Shown piece by piece: positions 20,267 to 32,346 of a stretch of 64,000 nucleotides of DNA; position 1 is the stretch's first letter; every line of letters starts with the position of its first letter. A program made the translations under genes and the position numbers. A model generated the notes under the pieces. The model was not told where the DNA came from and ran no database searches. It saw only the letters and a list, made by a program, of their open reading frames with translations. Source of the DNA: Clarkia xantiana subsp. parviflora (Eukaryota > Streptophyta > Magnoliopsida > Myrtales > Onagraceae); the NCBI GenBank assembly GCA_036873135.1, contig JAPTYO010000008.1, forward strand, positions 36,712,819 through 36,776,818. The letters run 5' to 3'.

Positions 20267-22559
20267 TGTGTTATGGAGTTCATGATTTTTTTATAAATTG
20301 GTGTTCTTAAAGTTTTTGGCAAAACTATAATCATGAAACTGAGTGTTTTTCGGTAAAACTGGCGTTCATGATTTTCAAGATAAACGTGATATTTGCGAAA
20401 ATCAAACAATGGATTAGTGATCTTAGTAAAATTTGATCTTGAAATTTGAACACTAGCGGCCTAGCCCTAAATTGATGTTATTCGGCCGAACCCTCTAGGT
20501 GTGAAAGGTGAAAATTTTAATTTCTTAGTCCACAAGTAACCTAATGGTGACCAAAACTTTCTTGTAAATTTTTCTAAATGTTTCGGCAGAAATTTTCACC
20601 TAGTGGATTAGATCACAATTAGGGCTAGATTCACATGATAATTGTGGATATAAAATTTCAATATATTTTAGCACAATATAAGGAATATAGATAATACTGT
20701 CAATATTGATAGATATTAGTTGCCTAAAGATTGAGAAAATATATATATTGCTGATAGATTTATATCTCCAAATATAGAATCTTGACAATTATATATATAT
20801 ATTTGTGCCGGATTTTATGTATGTATTGTGTAAATATTGGAAACGATATCTATAGTTAATATTACTTGGTGGCTAAGTTAAGTTTTTAGTGGAGTTTAAA
20901 ACCTTACTTAGCCCAAAAGTAAATATTTCGCCCAGACAACTATTGGGTCATGGGCCAGTCCTATTTTGCACATCTGGGTCGAGCCAACTGACCCGGTGGA
21001 CCAATGGGAACCCGAACCGGACCGTACCAGGTCAACCGAACTGAACCGGTTCGAGTTCCACGGGTCAAACCGGAGCGGGTTAACCAATCCAGGTTTTCTC
21101 AATCAGTCCGACCCAGTCGGGTCGGGTTGGAACGGGTAACTAAAGGGTCGTACCGAATCGACCCGGTTTGTGTGAAGAACCGAACCAAATTCCTATTTTA
21201 CTGAACCAGAACGGTCAGACCGAATTTTACGTGAACCGACCGTGATTGTAGGACCGACCCGAGTCAACTGAAAATAGGATGGTCAAATTTTAAAATCCAA
21301 ATGTTTTTTAACTTTAAAATTACCTACACATCGCGAATCGATTTGAAATTTTCACGTTTTAGTCAAACCTTATATTTATTATCGATTGTGGGGATGGATC
21401 TCGGAAATGTATGATTTGAGACTGATTCATTTAGTGGGCTGTGAATTGCAAATGCTTATTTAATTGATATAAATGCATGATTAAAATTGCGTCTTGACTA
21501 TGTCAAGCTAGCTGGATATTTCATGTTGTGGACGGAGCCCTGGATTTCAATTAATGAGTTGCGCACTAGGATAGACATGCTGTGATGGTTGCTATTGCCT
21601 AAAATCCATGTCTAGAAGTTCGCATGATTGATTAATGTTTTAAAATAAAAAATCAGTCACCAAATATGCATGTTTGTTGTGGACTGATCACGCATGACGC
21701 GTGTGCATGAATGTGGAGGATGTAGCAAAATTTCGACCAGGTCAAATGGTTGAATGAACGAAATGATTAACATGCTCCATTATAATTACCGTGAACCTCT
21801 AGATTGTGTAGTTAGAATACAAATAGATTTGAATTCCTTATTTGTTAGTACTCCATATAATTTAATAAATCGTATTGACGAACATGTATGAAACTGATTA
21901 AATTAAATTTTGAAAACGAAAAGATTTCACCTCGGGTGGAACCCGGTGACGCGCACAGCGCAGATGTACCTCGCGAGATTGGACACGTCGTTTCAAAGTA
22001 CGAGTTTAATATAAAGTGTTTAATGATTTAATGCTCATAATTAAATTTTCATTGCACTCGTAACCATTTCGGTTTACATTACTCATTTAACTTCTTGTGG
22101 AGAATTATGAAACAAGCAAAATGTGAGAACCTATTGCATGATCCGAGGTAGACAAAACCTCAGAATATGAGTATGCAATGAAATTGATTGTCCGTTAAAC
22201 GACAATCTGGATATCGCCTCTAAGGAATAAGATTTACGGAGCATTTAATCACACGCTTCTCGAACATGGTCAGTATCATGATATAGCAATCTCTACCTCC
22301 GATCTCCTGCAAGGATGATATGTAGTTGATTGCGAATCATGTGGTGAGCCTAGTTCGTATCAATCGGTTAAACTAGCGCCATATGAGCTGTAAATTGGTA
22401 ATGAGATGGATCTTACCATGATGCAACCCTGGGGGTGGCGCGGCACACAGTGTCTTTCGACAGGCGATTTGACTAGTCGAAACATAAAGGATTGAAAGAT
22501 ATCGTTATACGATACTACGAACTTTATAAGACCAATGTTAATAACAGCTCTTGAACATG
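20267..22559 (+). other. 5' leader and eroded interior of A2, no gene seen
   Basis: Noncoding. About 20990-21260 is a dense array of CCGGT/ACCGG/GGGTCGG words, open on both strands, repeated at 56610-56870. About 21480-21720 matches other family A leaders. 21900-22560 holds the GGTGACGCGC...GCGC segment and sequence shared with A1 and A4. The short frames in the CCGG array are compositional and not supported as genes. Confidence 0.6.
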
Positions 22560-22957
22560 GTGACGTGGTCGAACATGAGACGTTACGTTCCTTGAGGACG
22601 GATTTCCGACGCTTGGTAACATTAAAATGAATGAAGTCTTAATTGAACTAGAAAAGAACAATGATGATGTTCAAGTCCCACTTACTTCAAGTGAGAGATT
22701 TGAGGCGGCAACACCAGCGAACGACATGGCAAATGAAATTGAAGGCATTTTCATAGTAAATCCAGTGGGAGGAGTCAATCTGACCACGCAGAACACTGTT
22801 ACTATAGTTGCAATCAAGCGGAACATGATCATCATATTGTTGAACCGTTGGAAGTGAATCCTATAATTCCTCATCTACCGGCTGGAAACAGTGGGAGCTG
22901 TACAACCACCTTGGTTCCTGGTCCTAGTAACCGTGGAATTAATCTCGGGGGTAGAAA
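22560..22957 (+). pseudogene. Integrase-RT linker remnant (A2)
   Basis: The frame at 22627 reads NEVLIELEKNNDD, PLTSSERFEAAT and IFIVNPVGGVNLTT. This is nearly the same as the inverted copy (NEVLIELEHDDDD...FIINPVGGVNPTT). It ends at AATCTCGGGGGTAGAA, where the inverted LTR starts, so the Arg-rich end and all of RT are missing from this copy. Confidence 0.7.
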
Positions 22958-22959
22958 CT

Positions 22960-23547
22960 TTAGGATTACGGAGTTAAATACTACGAAAACTAAAACCTAG
23001 TTACGTGCATGGTAACTAATACGCAGCAGAATATAGTGCACATACCTGCAACGTTTCCTGTAGTCCCAATATCACTGAGGGAGTTCTCGATCCGCCAGAA
23101 GGTTCCCGTAGAAGTTCTTGTTAAGGAAGCCCTATGCGGATTAAGCTCCACAGCAAAGCCTCTATCGATTCTTCGGCAGGATGGAGCACCATAGCAAATT
23201 GCTTGACACAATTTGGCACCTCCTAGGTTGGGAATAGTTTCGGCCGAACCACTAGGTTTATAGGGAGGAGGGATTTCTTTTAATCTCACCAAAAAAGAAT
23301 AGAGGATTAGCTCTTAATAAATCTTATAGCACTCCCTATTTATAAGAGAAAAGTGGACAAGTCCACTTTCCCTCCTATAATTCGGCCGGCCACATTAAGC
23401 TAGGGAGGCCCAATTTTGGGTCTCTCATGTCAATTGGGATTTTAGGCCTAGCCCAAAATCCCTAAGTTGACATAACCCAATTGTCTTAGGTTACAGGCTT
23501 ATATTAATGGGCTCCTAATTACGGCTGCCAATCTTCATATGCCAACA
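22960..23547 (-). repeat. Family A LTR, inverted (L2), 3' LTR of the minus-strand copy
   Basis: Read on the minus strand it starts TGTTGGCATATGAAG (23547), preceded by the polypurine tract GGCGAGTGGGAGC. It ends near 22960 in sequence matching the LTR tail (TAGTATTTAACTCC). The position relative to the tract shows it is the 3' LTR of a minus-strand copy extending to the right. Confidence 0.85.
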
Positions 23548-23826
23548 GCTCCCACTCGCCGGAATGGGAGGGTGCCTGTTAATATGTCGTCGACCAACAC
23601 ATCAACATTTGTCTTCGATCCAGCCCTACTTTGGAATAGTTCATACGAGGTTTGCCATGCGACCGGAGGATATGACGGGCATCATGCTACTCATCTGTTA
23701 GGAGTGTTGTAGCGCCCGCCGAATGTTGACTCCCATATTTAATCAACCTGTTAAAACAATACTATACCACGTTGTATCCTAGGTCAACTGTCAGTCTCCA
23801 ATTGCCCAGTTTCCACATAGGAATAC
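23548..23826 (-). other. 3' noncoding region of the inverted family A copy (left piece)
   Basis: No gene. Continuous with 29568 onward when Copia B and one copy of its AATAC duplication are removed. The polypurine tract lies at about 23548-23556 (plus strand CTCCCACTC). Confidence 0.75.
23822..23826 (+). repeat. Target site duplication of Copia B, left
   Basis: AATAC, repeated at 29563-29567. The uninterrupted site in other family A copies reads AATACTTCTCCAAGG on this strand, confirming a single original copy. Confidence 0.92.
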
Positions 23827-24102
23827 TATAGAGTATATAAGTTGATATGCTCACATTGCATCTTGTCATTTATACTTGCATTTACTTCTATCATGTCATT
23901 AGATGATTGTATAAGGTTATTATATGGTGCATATATCATGTAGTATATGTTACATGGTGTATGCACCTTGGTGCACCAAGTTGGGCACATAGGATAGCTA
24001 GTCCTAGTTGGTGATCCTTATCACCTAGTATATATAGTTTACCTATTGCATTGTAATCCCTAATCATCAATCAACAAATGATTCAACCTTCTAAAGCTAT
24101 TA
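23827..24102 (+). repeat. 5' LTR of Copia B
   Basis: Begins TATAGAGTATATAAG and ends CTAAAGCTATTA, immediately followed by the primer site. It contains TATATATAG near 24030 as a candidate TATA region. Identical to the 3' LTR. Confidence 0.95.
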
Positions 24103-24115
24103 TGGTATCAGAGCC
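24103..24115 (+). other. Primer-binding site of Copia B
   Basis: TGGTATCAGAGCC directly abuts the LTR. It is complementary to the initiator tRNA-Met 3' end. Confidence 0.92.
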
Positions 24116-24852
24116 ACCTCAAATGGCGGCACAACCACAAAGCTAAAGAAGACCAAGTTTCTTCAAAGTTTTGCTTTAACATTCACCTTGTTCAAGTGTG
24201 GATTTGCAACTTCAGCTTCGTGGATCATCTTTTCTACTTCAACAATCCATTTCTTACTTAAGAATGGACATATAGTAAGTGGAATTTCAAGAACTCAACA
24301 CGCATAAAGTAGATCTGCACCTAGACTAAGCATAGCCAAGATGACTTAGTACTAGTTTGCTTGTTCTTGAAGAATTCAGCCTTGTTGAGCTGATTGCGTG
24401 TTTGATATTGCTATTTCCTGGAGTTTGCTTTGTTTCTCTACATTTGGATATGGATTTTGAACATGTTTCAGCTGCGCCCCTTGCTTGATACCTGGAATTT
24501 CATTGCTTGATTTCCCTTATCTACACATTGCTCGGCTGAGGAGCATTTGTGCCTACCTTGTGCTTTGTGTTCATATCTTCAAGAATTCTGAGCTTTCATC
24601 AATGGAGAATGGTTTCTAATCCATTTCTGTTGAATTTCAAGCTTTGAAAGTCACAAATCTTGTTGCGGAATTGTACAAGCAATCTCATAGGGTGAGCTGG
24701 ATTTTGTCCTACTATCAACAACCTTGGTGTACTACTTTTGTTTGTAGTGCAACTTGTGTATGCGATTTTGATTGGATTGTGGCAGCTGATTTCTTGGATT
24801 TGGATTCCTATTATTCACATTCCATACCTACTTGTGTTATCTGAGTTACAAA
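24116..24852 (+). other. 5' leader of Copia B
   Basis: About 740 bp between primer site and gag start. No gene is supported. It is unusually long for a small Copia and holds several upstream ATGs, including one at 24832 in frame with the polyprotein (adding seven residues). I prefer ATG 24853 because the product then starts MAQETNVDD, parallel to MADNSIED in element C. Confidence 0.75.
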
Positions 24853-27800
24853 ATGGCTCAAGAAACCAATGTTGATGACCCCCTTAACATACACCCCTCA
24901 GACACCACTGGCCATATGCTCATCCCTTTCCAACTACAAGGAACCTCCAACTATCATGTTTGGAGCACATCAATCAGGGAAGGCTTGTTGGTGAAGAACA
25001 AACTTGGTTTTATAGATGGCACATTCACAAGATTGGATGTTGATGTCAATGATAGAGTGAAATGGGATACGGCAAATGCAATTGTCAAGGCATGGTTGAG
25101 GAACACTGTGGCCAAAGATTTGGTGAATGGTTTGGTCTACAACACAACTGCTTCTTCTATTTGGAATGACTTGAAGGAGATGTTTGATAAAGTGGATGGC
25201 ACACAAATCTTTCAATTAACAAGGGAGATTTATCAAACATCTCAAGGTGTGCTCTCTATCACTGAGTACTTTGCCAAAATGAAGCAACTCTGGGATGCCC
25301 TTGCTTCCATTGATGATTTGGATCTTCAATGTGCTGGAGACATTGCCATTGTCAATGAACACAAGGAGAAGCAAAAGTTGATGGCATTTCTTCTGGGACT
25401 GAATGACTCCTATGGACACATTAGGAGAACCTTACTTATGAGACAACCACTTCCTTCCCTTAGCATTGCCTTCTCTGTATTGGTACAAGAAGAAAGCCAA
25501 AGGACCATCTCTGGTTCCATTGGTGATGTGGGTGAGGCAACTGCCTTGTTCACTGGAAAGCATCCATCCTATGGTGGTGGTAGAGGCAATGGAAGAGGAT
25601 ATGCAAGGCGTAGAGGCTTTGCTAGAGGCAATGGCAATGGCATTGGAAGAGGAAATGGCTTTGGAAGAGGCAACTTCAATCCTTCAAGTCAGAGACCACT
25701 CAATACTTGCAACTATTGTGGCAAGAGAGGTCACATTGAAGACAATTGCTACATCAAACATGGCTACCCATATGATCACCCAATTCATCAAACCAATCCA
25801 AATGCTCCTAAGAGGAATTGGAATTCAGCCAACATTGTTGAAGAAGGTGGCAACTCAAGCACAATTGAGCATGTGGCAGCCAAGGACAAAAGGATATTTC
25901 ATGGCACAGCTGACAAAAGAATCCAACATGTTGCTGCCCATAATGATCACTTTGATCATACACCCCTAAGCTTTGAGGATATGGATCAAGCTCATGTCAA
26001 CATGGCAGGTATATCTAGTGATTCTATGGTTTGGATAGTTGACTCAGGTGCTACTAACCACATCACTCATCAAGTTGAGTGGCTACATGATTTGAAGAAA
26101 AGTGATTCAGATCACCAATATGTGCACTTGACAAATGGTCACAAATGCAAAGTGACTCATGTTGGTTCTTGTTCTTTCTCAAGTGGATTTACCTTGACCA
26201 ACATACTCTTGGTCCCTGACTTCAAGATCAATCTGATCTCTGTATCTAGGTTACCTAGCCAGTTAAATTGCAAAGTGATCTTTACTTGTGATCATGTGTT
26301 ACTTCAGGGCCAGAGTGGCAAGTCCATGGTGATTGGGGAATGGAATAGAGGACTATACACTTTGAAGGATGTGGTGCCTTCAAGCCCAAGGAAGTTAGCA
26401 GCTGCTTGCTTGGAGAATAAGGATGAAGTATTGAGATGGCATAGGCGTTTGGGCCATGTCTCTGAACAATATTTGAATCATTTGGATGTTTTAGGCTTGA
26501 ATAAGACATATGGTTGTATCAAACAATGCACTATTTGTCCTCTTGCAAAACAATCTAGATTTTCTTTTCCAACCAGTGATTCTATTGCTTCAAAGCCCTT
26601 TGATTTGGTTCACATGGATTTATGGGGTCCTTACAAAGTGCCAACCTTCAAGAACAATCAATACTTCTTGACCATTGTTGATGATCACTCAAGGGCAACT
26701 TGGGTTTACTTGATGAGGCACAAAAGTGATACTTTCTTGCACATCAAGAATTTCCTAATCATGGTGAAGAATCAATTTGGAACAATGGTCAAAACTTTGA
26801 GGAGTGATAATGGGACTGAGTTCATCAATTCTATTTGCAAAGGTTTGCTTCTTCAATTTGGCATTCTTTATCAAACAAGTTGTGTGCATACACCACAACA
26901 AAATGGAAGGGTGGAACGCAAACATAGGGACATCCTCAACATTGCTAGAGCTATAAGATTTCAAGCATCCATGCCTTTGAGGCATTGGGGGTATTGCATA
27001 CTCAATGCTTGTTACTTACTCAATAGGCTTCCCACCTCTATCTCGAAGTTCAAGTCACCTATTGAAGTGTTATATGGCAAAACTCCTTCCCTTCATCACT
27101 TGAGAACTATAGGTTGTTTATGTTTTTCAACCAAATTGAACAACCATGACAAGTTTAGTCCAAGGGCTGAACCATGCATCCTAATGGGATATTCAACATC
27201 TCAAAAAGGATACCTTGTGATGAACATTTCAAACTCAGTGTTTCATGTATCAAGGGATGTTCATTTCCATGAGGATATTTTTCCCTTTAGCATGTCTAAG
27301 GATGCTCTAAAGGCTCTTATTCCATCTTGCTTGGGAGTCAAGCAACCACTTGAGGATTTCCCACCTGAGAATCCTTTTCATTTTGACATGGATATATCAA
27401 CCAACTCTCCTCCCATTGAGGTTCTCACACCTCAAATGGATGATCAAGAACCTCCAATTGAGGATCAACCACCTCAACAACCAATTGAAGAAGAAGCACC
27501 CCAACCTTCCAATCTGAGAAGGAGTCTTAGAATTGCACAACTACACCCACCACCTCCTAGGAGAAGTGCAAGGCTTGCTGAACTCAAACAAAGATCAAGT
27601 TCAAATGATATCTTTGGAATGGAGAAGTATGTCTCCTATGACAACTTGGGTCCACAATACAAATGCTTCTTGGCTGCTCTTGACAAGAAGAGCCAACCAC
27701 CTATAAACAAGCAATCAAAGACCCAAAATGGATCTTGGCCATGAAGGAGGAAATGCAAGCACTTCAAAACAACAACACTTGGGAGCTAATAGAACTCCCA

Positions 27801-29291
27801 CAAGGCAAATCTTCAATTGGTTGCAAATGGGTATTTAAGGTCAAATACAATTCTGATGGTTCCATTGAAAGATACAAAGCAAGATTGGTTGCCAAGGGAT
27901 TCACTCAAATTGAAGGGACTGATTTCAATGAGACATTCTCCCCTGTAGTCAAAATGGACACAGTGAGGATCATATTAGCTTTGGCAGCTTCCAAATCATG
28001 GGGATTGTACCACATGGATGTAAACAATGCATTTCTTCAAGGTGATCTAAATGAAGAAGTGTATATGGACATTCCCCAAGGTTTTAATCATTCCAAGTCT
28101 CTTGAGGGATATCCCAAACTTGTGTGAAAGCTCAACAAGTCCCTATATGGTCTCAAACAAGCTTCAAGACAATGGAACATCAAGCTCACTCAAACCTTAT
28201 TGAAGAATGGTTCCAAACAATGTGCCTCAGATCATTCCTTGTTCACCAAGATACAAGGTGATGACAAAGTTTTTCTTCTCACCTATGTTGATGATCTTCT
28301 AATCACTGGCTCCAACACCAAGATGATCAATCAATTGAAGAACACACTCCAAACACACTTCAAATTGAAGGACTTAGGAGACTTGAGGTACTTTTTGGGA
28401 CTTGAAGTTGCAAGGTCAGATAGAGGTCTTGTAATCAACCAAAGGAAGTATGCAATTGAGCTCATTGAAGATGCTGGCCTAGGGGCTGCAAGGCCTGCTG
28501 AAACCCCTATGGAGTTCAATGTCAAACTCACCACACATGAGTATGACAAAGCAACTAATTCAAACATTGATGATACACTCTTGGAGGATGCCACTTCTTA
28601 TAGGAGGATCATTGGCAAGTTGCTATACCTTACCATGACAAGGCCAGACATTAGCTTTTCAGTGCAAAGACTCAGTCAATTTGTTGACAAGCCAAAGAAG
28701 TCCCATCATGATGCAGTCATCAGATACATTAAAGGCACTCCAGGGCAAGGATTGATCTATCCTTCCAACAACAAGCTCAATTTGAGTTTGTTTTGTGATT
28801 CTGATTGGGCTGCTTGCCCTTTTAGTAGGAAATCAGTGAGTGCTTATTGTTTCAAGCTAGGAGAAGCTATGATAGCCTGGAAGGTAAAGAAGCAAGACAC
28901 AATTTCCCTATCAAGTGCTGAAGCAGAGTATAGATGCCTAAGAGTTGCAATTCAAGAGGCACTTTGGGTGGGAAGAATCCTCAAGGAACTTGGCATACAA
29001 GTAAATCTTCCTATCCCAATCTACACAGATAGCCAAGCAGCTGTGAAGATTGCAAAGAATCCCATGTTCCATGAGCGCACCGAGCACATTGAGCTAGACT
29101 GCCACTTCACAAGACATCATATTCAACAAGGATTCATAGGTGTCCATTACATTCCTTCAAAGGAACAACTTGCTGACTTGCTTACCAAGGCATTGGTCAA
29201 GAGTCAACACTTAGCTTTGCTAAAGCTATATGGAATCAAGGATGTGTTCCAAGAAAGAAGAGAAGAAGAAGAAAAGGATGGGAGAATATAG
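24853..29291 (+). pseudogene. Copia gag-pol polyprotein of B, one frameshift and one stop
   Basis: Residue numbers count from ATG 24853. Gag UBN2 region about 20-230; Gly/Arg-rich tract; CCHC knuckle CNYCGKRGHIEDNC at 286; protease DSGATNH at 397; integrase zinc module WHRRLGH at 529; catalytic residues D589, D652 and E688 (D-35-E spacing); RT with YVDD at 28284-28295; RNase H from SLFCDSDWAA; end LLTKALVKSQH. Two lesions: the frame shifts by one base near 27700, just before the RT start (the first frame ends at 27744), and TGA at 28125-28127 replaces a Cys codon ahead of KLNKSLYGLKQ. Everything else is open. The stop codon lies inside the first bases of the 3' LTR. The copy could still be mobilised in trans. 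Confidence 0.95.
29272..29286 (+). other. Polypurine tract of Copia B
   Basis: AAAAGGATGGGAGAA directly before the 3' LTR, in the last codons of pol. It is the plus-strand DNA primer. Confidence 0.85.
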
Positions 29292-29562
29292 AGTATATAA
29301 GTTGATATGCTCACATTGCATCTTGTCATTTATACTTGCATTTACTTCTATCATGTCATTAGATGATTGTATAAGGTTATTATATGGTGCATATATCATG
29401 TAGTATATGTTACATGGTGTATGCACCTTGGTGCACCAAGTTGGGCACATAGGATAGCTAGTCCTAGTTGGTGATCCTTATCACCTAGTATATATAGTTT
29501 ACCTATTGCATTGTAATCCCTAATCATCAATCAACAAATGATTCAACCTTCTAAAGCTATTA
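29287..29562 (+). repeat. 3' LTR of Copia B
   Basis: 276 bp, identical to the 5' LTR. Followed by AATAC, the target duplication. Confidence 0.95.
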
Positions 29563-30394
29563 AATACTTCTTCAGGAAATCCGTACATGTATTCACAACC
29601 TTCAACTAATAGCAAGCTGGTGGCCACCTAGTGAATACAAGAATCGGAGAATTACAGGTGTACTTGACCATCCCCATCGCTCACATCCTTAGCCAAACTC
29701 AACCGGTTTCCAAAGACGTGGTCACTTGGCCTTTTTGTTCGGCACTACGTTCGTACGCCGGGAAGAGAACATTGAGCTTGACCTTAGGTATATGTTCTGA
29801 GTCAGTGAGGATACTTTGGATGCTTCTTCATATAGCATCCGCGATCAGTCAGACGCTCAAGGTGAAGAAGTTGGTGCCCATCTGAATCTCGTGGATTTTG
29901 TCTAGCACAACCGAGCCTAACCCCGTGGTCGAACATGGCACGCGTAGTATGAAACGTGCGTCGATAGCATAACCTGAATTTAATCAAGAGTGGGAAATGT
30001 CATATGCTATCGCAGATTTTTCATCTTGCCCAGAATGTGGTTATCTGACGAACAAAGTTCGTCGTGACGATTTGCAAAACTTAGACCACGTCGTGTTACC
30101 TCGAAACCAAATGATAATTTTGCTTAATAAGGTTTGCCACATTGGTTCTTAGTCGTTCTTGATATGGTAAAGGCCCCCCTCTCCATCAAGACGACCGAGC
30201 ATGTGTGACGACTTGGTCCTTATTCGAAATTATTTTAATTAGGAGGTTGTCCCTCCTATGAATTGTTTATAAACCGTAAAAATCTGATGTAATTCAAACA
30301 TTATGACGTCGTAAAATCATAAACTCAAATTGCAATTCATTTCATTCAAATATTATTCTAAATCTCAAAATTTTATCATCATAATACATGCCAC
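29563..30394 (-). other. 3' noncoding region of the inverted family A copy (right piece)
   Basis: No gene. Begins with the second AATAC (29563-29567). Reverse complement of the family A 3' region, including the GATAGCA/TGCTATC arms (about 29966 and 30002) and the GTCGTCTTGATGG segment. Confidence 0.75.
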
Positions 30395-31690
30395 TTAAAC
30401 CCTACGCAGTCCCAGCATTCTAACATGCTTATCAAAAACATTCCAGCGTAAAGGTTTGGTTAATGGATCCACCATCATACTCTCAATGGACAAGTACTCC
30501 AATGTGATTAATTTGTCCTCAACCATATTCTTAATTATATTTTATATCAATGTGTTTCGTTCTGTTATGGTACTTAGGATTCTTAACTGCCGCAATTGCT
30601 GCTTAACTGTCAGAGTATACCTTTTATATCACTGAATTCTGTCAATTCTAGTTTTCCACCCTCATAGCACAGTCCGGAGTCAGCAGTACCTTTCAGGTAT
30701 CGAATAATTTGTTTCACGACCTTTAGATGTTGATGTCCGGGGTCTGATTGGAATCGTGCTACTAGGCCCATAGCGTAACAGATGTCTGGACGAGTGCATT
30801 GCATGGCATACATCAAGCTGCCAACCGTACTAACGTATTCTGCACTTTTCATATGTTCAAGCTCTGCCAGGTTTTTCGGGCCGTCACGTTTCGACAATGC
30901 GCACCCAAACACAATCGGCGTATCAGCGGGTTTGGCATCTTACAATCTGAACCTTTTCATCAGTTTATTGATATAGGATTCTTGAGAAAGACATAGCTTG
31001 CGAGCAGCCCGAACCCTAGCAATCTTAATTCCTAGGATGTACGTGGCTTCTCCCATGTCCTTCATCACGAATACAAATGCCAGCCAGGACTTTGATTCGT
31101 TCATGTAACTCACATCGTTCGCGGCAATCAATATGTCATCCACATATAATGTCAGGATGACGTACTTCGACTCAGAGGTCATAGTGTATACGCATGATTC
31201 ACTCGTGAAACCTGCGATACCAATTCGGGGACGATTGTTTAAGATCGTAAATCGATCTTTGGAGTCTACAAACTTTACGTTCGTTACCAAGAGTAATGAA
31301 ACCCTCTGGTTGCTTCATATAGGTCTCTTCCTCCAGGTTTCTGTGGAGGAATGCAGTCTTAACATCCATTTCGTGCAGGTCTAGATTGAGGCTTGCAACC
31401 AAAGCCAAAATGGCCCGGGCTTTGGTGTAACGCATAGTCGGTGAGTATGTTTCGTCAAAGTCCACTCTGTGAAGTTGGGTATACACTTTCGCAATGAGTC
31501 GAGCTTTGTTGTTCGACGGCTCCATCAGCAGTGAGTTTCAATTTCAGAACCTACTTTGCCCCTATTTCTCTGCGGTCAGCATGAAAATCAACTAAATACC
31601 ACACCGAATTAGAATTCATAGAGGCGATCTCATCCTCCATTGCATTCCTCCATTCCTTCGCTTGAGGTTCATCCATAGCTTGCTACTGTT
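30395..31690 (-). pseudogene. Copia RT and RNase H (inverted family A copy)
   Basis: On the minus strand, from about 31690: an EWRNAMEDEIASM-like start, then ARLIAKVYTQLHRVDFDETYSP, HEMDVKTAFLHRNLEEETYMKQPEGF, SIYDLKQSS (G to D in LYGLKQ), a frame change, VILTLYVDDILIAANDVSYM (YVDD intact), KDMGEATYILGIKIARVRAARKLCLSQESYINKL, another frame change, and VGSLMYAMQCTRPDICYAMGLVARFQSDPG. RNase H has lost most of its core: sequence jumps from LELTEFSD to a region near the C-terminus, ending GLRRV at 30395. Large deletion in RNase H. Confidence 0.88.
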
Positions 31691-31797
31691 ATCGGTTCAT
31701 CAACCGAAGTTAGAGTGAATAATTCACCTCTTTCGATGAGATACTTCTTGGGAGAAGTTTGATGCCTTTGACTATGTCTAGGCTCGTTAATACCATA

Positions 31798-32346
31798 TTA
31801 AACTTGAACAATGCTCCCAATAGGAATAATGCTCGTTATCGGGGCAATATTCTCACTCGGAACAAGAGAGTTGCTTGAACCTTCACGAACAAATTTTCTT
31901 GGACGACCTCTTGGTCTCGGGATTCCACCTCTGAGATGAATTCCACTGTTACTAGGACCAGGAACCAATTTGGTAGTACCGGGCCCACTGTTATCAGTAA
32001 GTATTTGAGGTATTATTGGATTTTCATCCATCGATTTAGGAATGTGATTATCAGGACCAACCTTATTTGTACATGCAGAAACAGTGATCTGAGTGGTTGG
32101 ATTGACTCCTCCCACTGGATTTATTATGAAAATGTCTCCATTCTCATTTACCATGTTGTTCACTTGCATTGCTGCCTTAAATCTCCAACTCCAAGTAAGT
32201 GGGAACTGATCATCATCATCGTGCTCTAGTTCAATCAAGACTTCGTTCGTTTTGATGTTGCAAAGCAATAGAAAATTCGTCATCAAGGAATGTAACGTCT
32301 CATGTTTGACCACGTACCAATCTCCCGAGCTACAACACACATTCAT
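31798..32346 (-). pseudogene. Integrase C-terminus and linker (inverted family A copy)
   Basis: A 182-residue open piece. It begins near VVKHETLHSLMTNFLLL, the end of the integrase. It continues TNEVLIELEHDDDD, IFIINPVGGVNPTT, and the Arg-rich RPRGRPRKFVREGSS characteristic of the Copia integrase-RT linker. It is the best preserved copy of the linker in family A and the reference for the eroded ones. Confidence 0.75.

Larger units (their letters stand above)
20042..22957 (+). mobile_element. Family A Copia, copy A2 (LTR end, leader, interior)
   Basis: Runs from the partial LTR through primer site, leader and decayed interior to the integrase-RT linker. There it is cut by the inverted LTR L2. 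No Gag or RT frame survives. The leader segment 20267-21720 is colinear with 56020-57300. Confidence 0.7.
23827..29562 (+). mobile_element. Copia retrotransposon B, complete structure, 5,736 bp
   Basis: Two 276-bp LTRs (23827-24102 and 29287-29562) with no difference that I can see, exactly 5,460 bp apart. They are flanked by the 5-bp duplication AATAC. A tRNA-Met primer site and a purine tract are in the right places. The polyprotein gene runs 24853-29291. Identical LTRs mean very recent insertion. LTR termini are TA...TA instead of the usual TG...CA. Domain style (UBN2 Gag, CCHC knuckle, DSGATNH protease) fits the Ale/Retrofit-like Copia lineage; this lineage call is from memory of motifs only. 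It sits in the 3' noncoding region of an inverted family A copy. Confidence 0.95.

Noticed and set aside
20908..21204. Open frames on both strands in the CCGG array, also 56522-56853
   Set aside because: Repetitive word composition avoids stop codons on both strands; translations are low complexity.
27690..27750. Programmed frameshift between integrase-linker and RT in Copia B
   Set aside because: No slippery heptamer or stop-context signal was seen, and related element C keeps one frame here; a simple indel is more likely.
28125..28127. Selenocysteine-type recoding of TGA at Cys codons in B and C
   Set aside because: Plants lack selenocysteine incorporation machinery; ordinary nonsense changes explain it.
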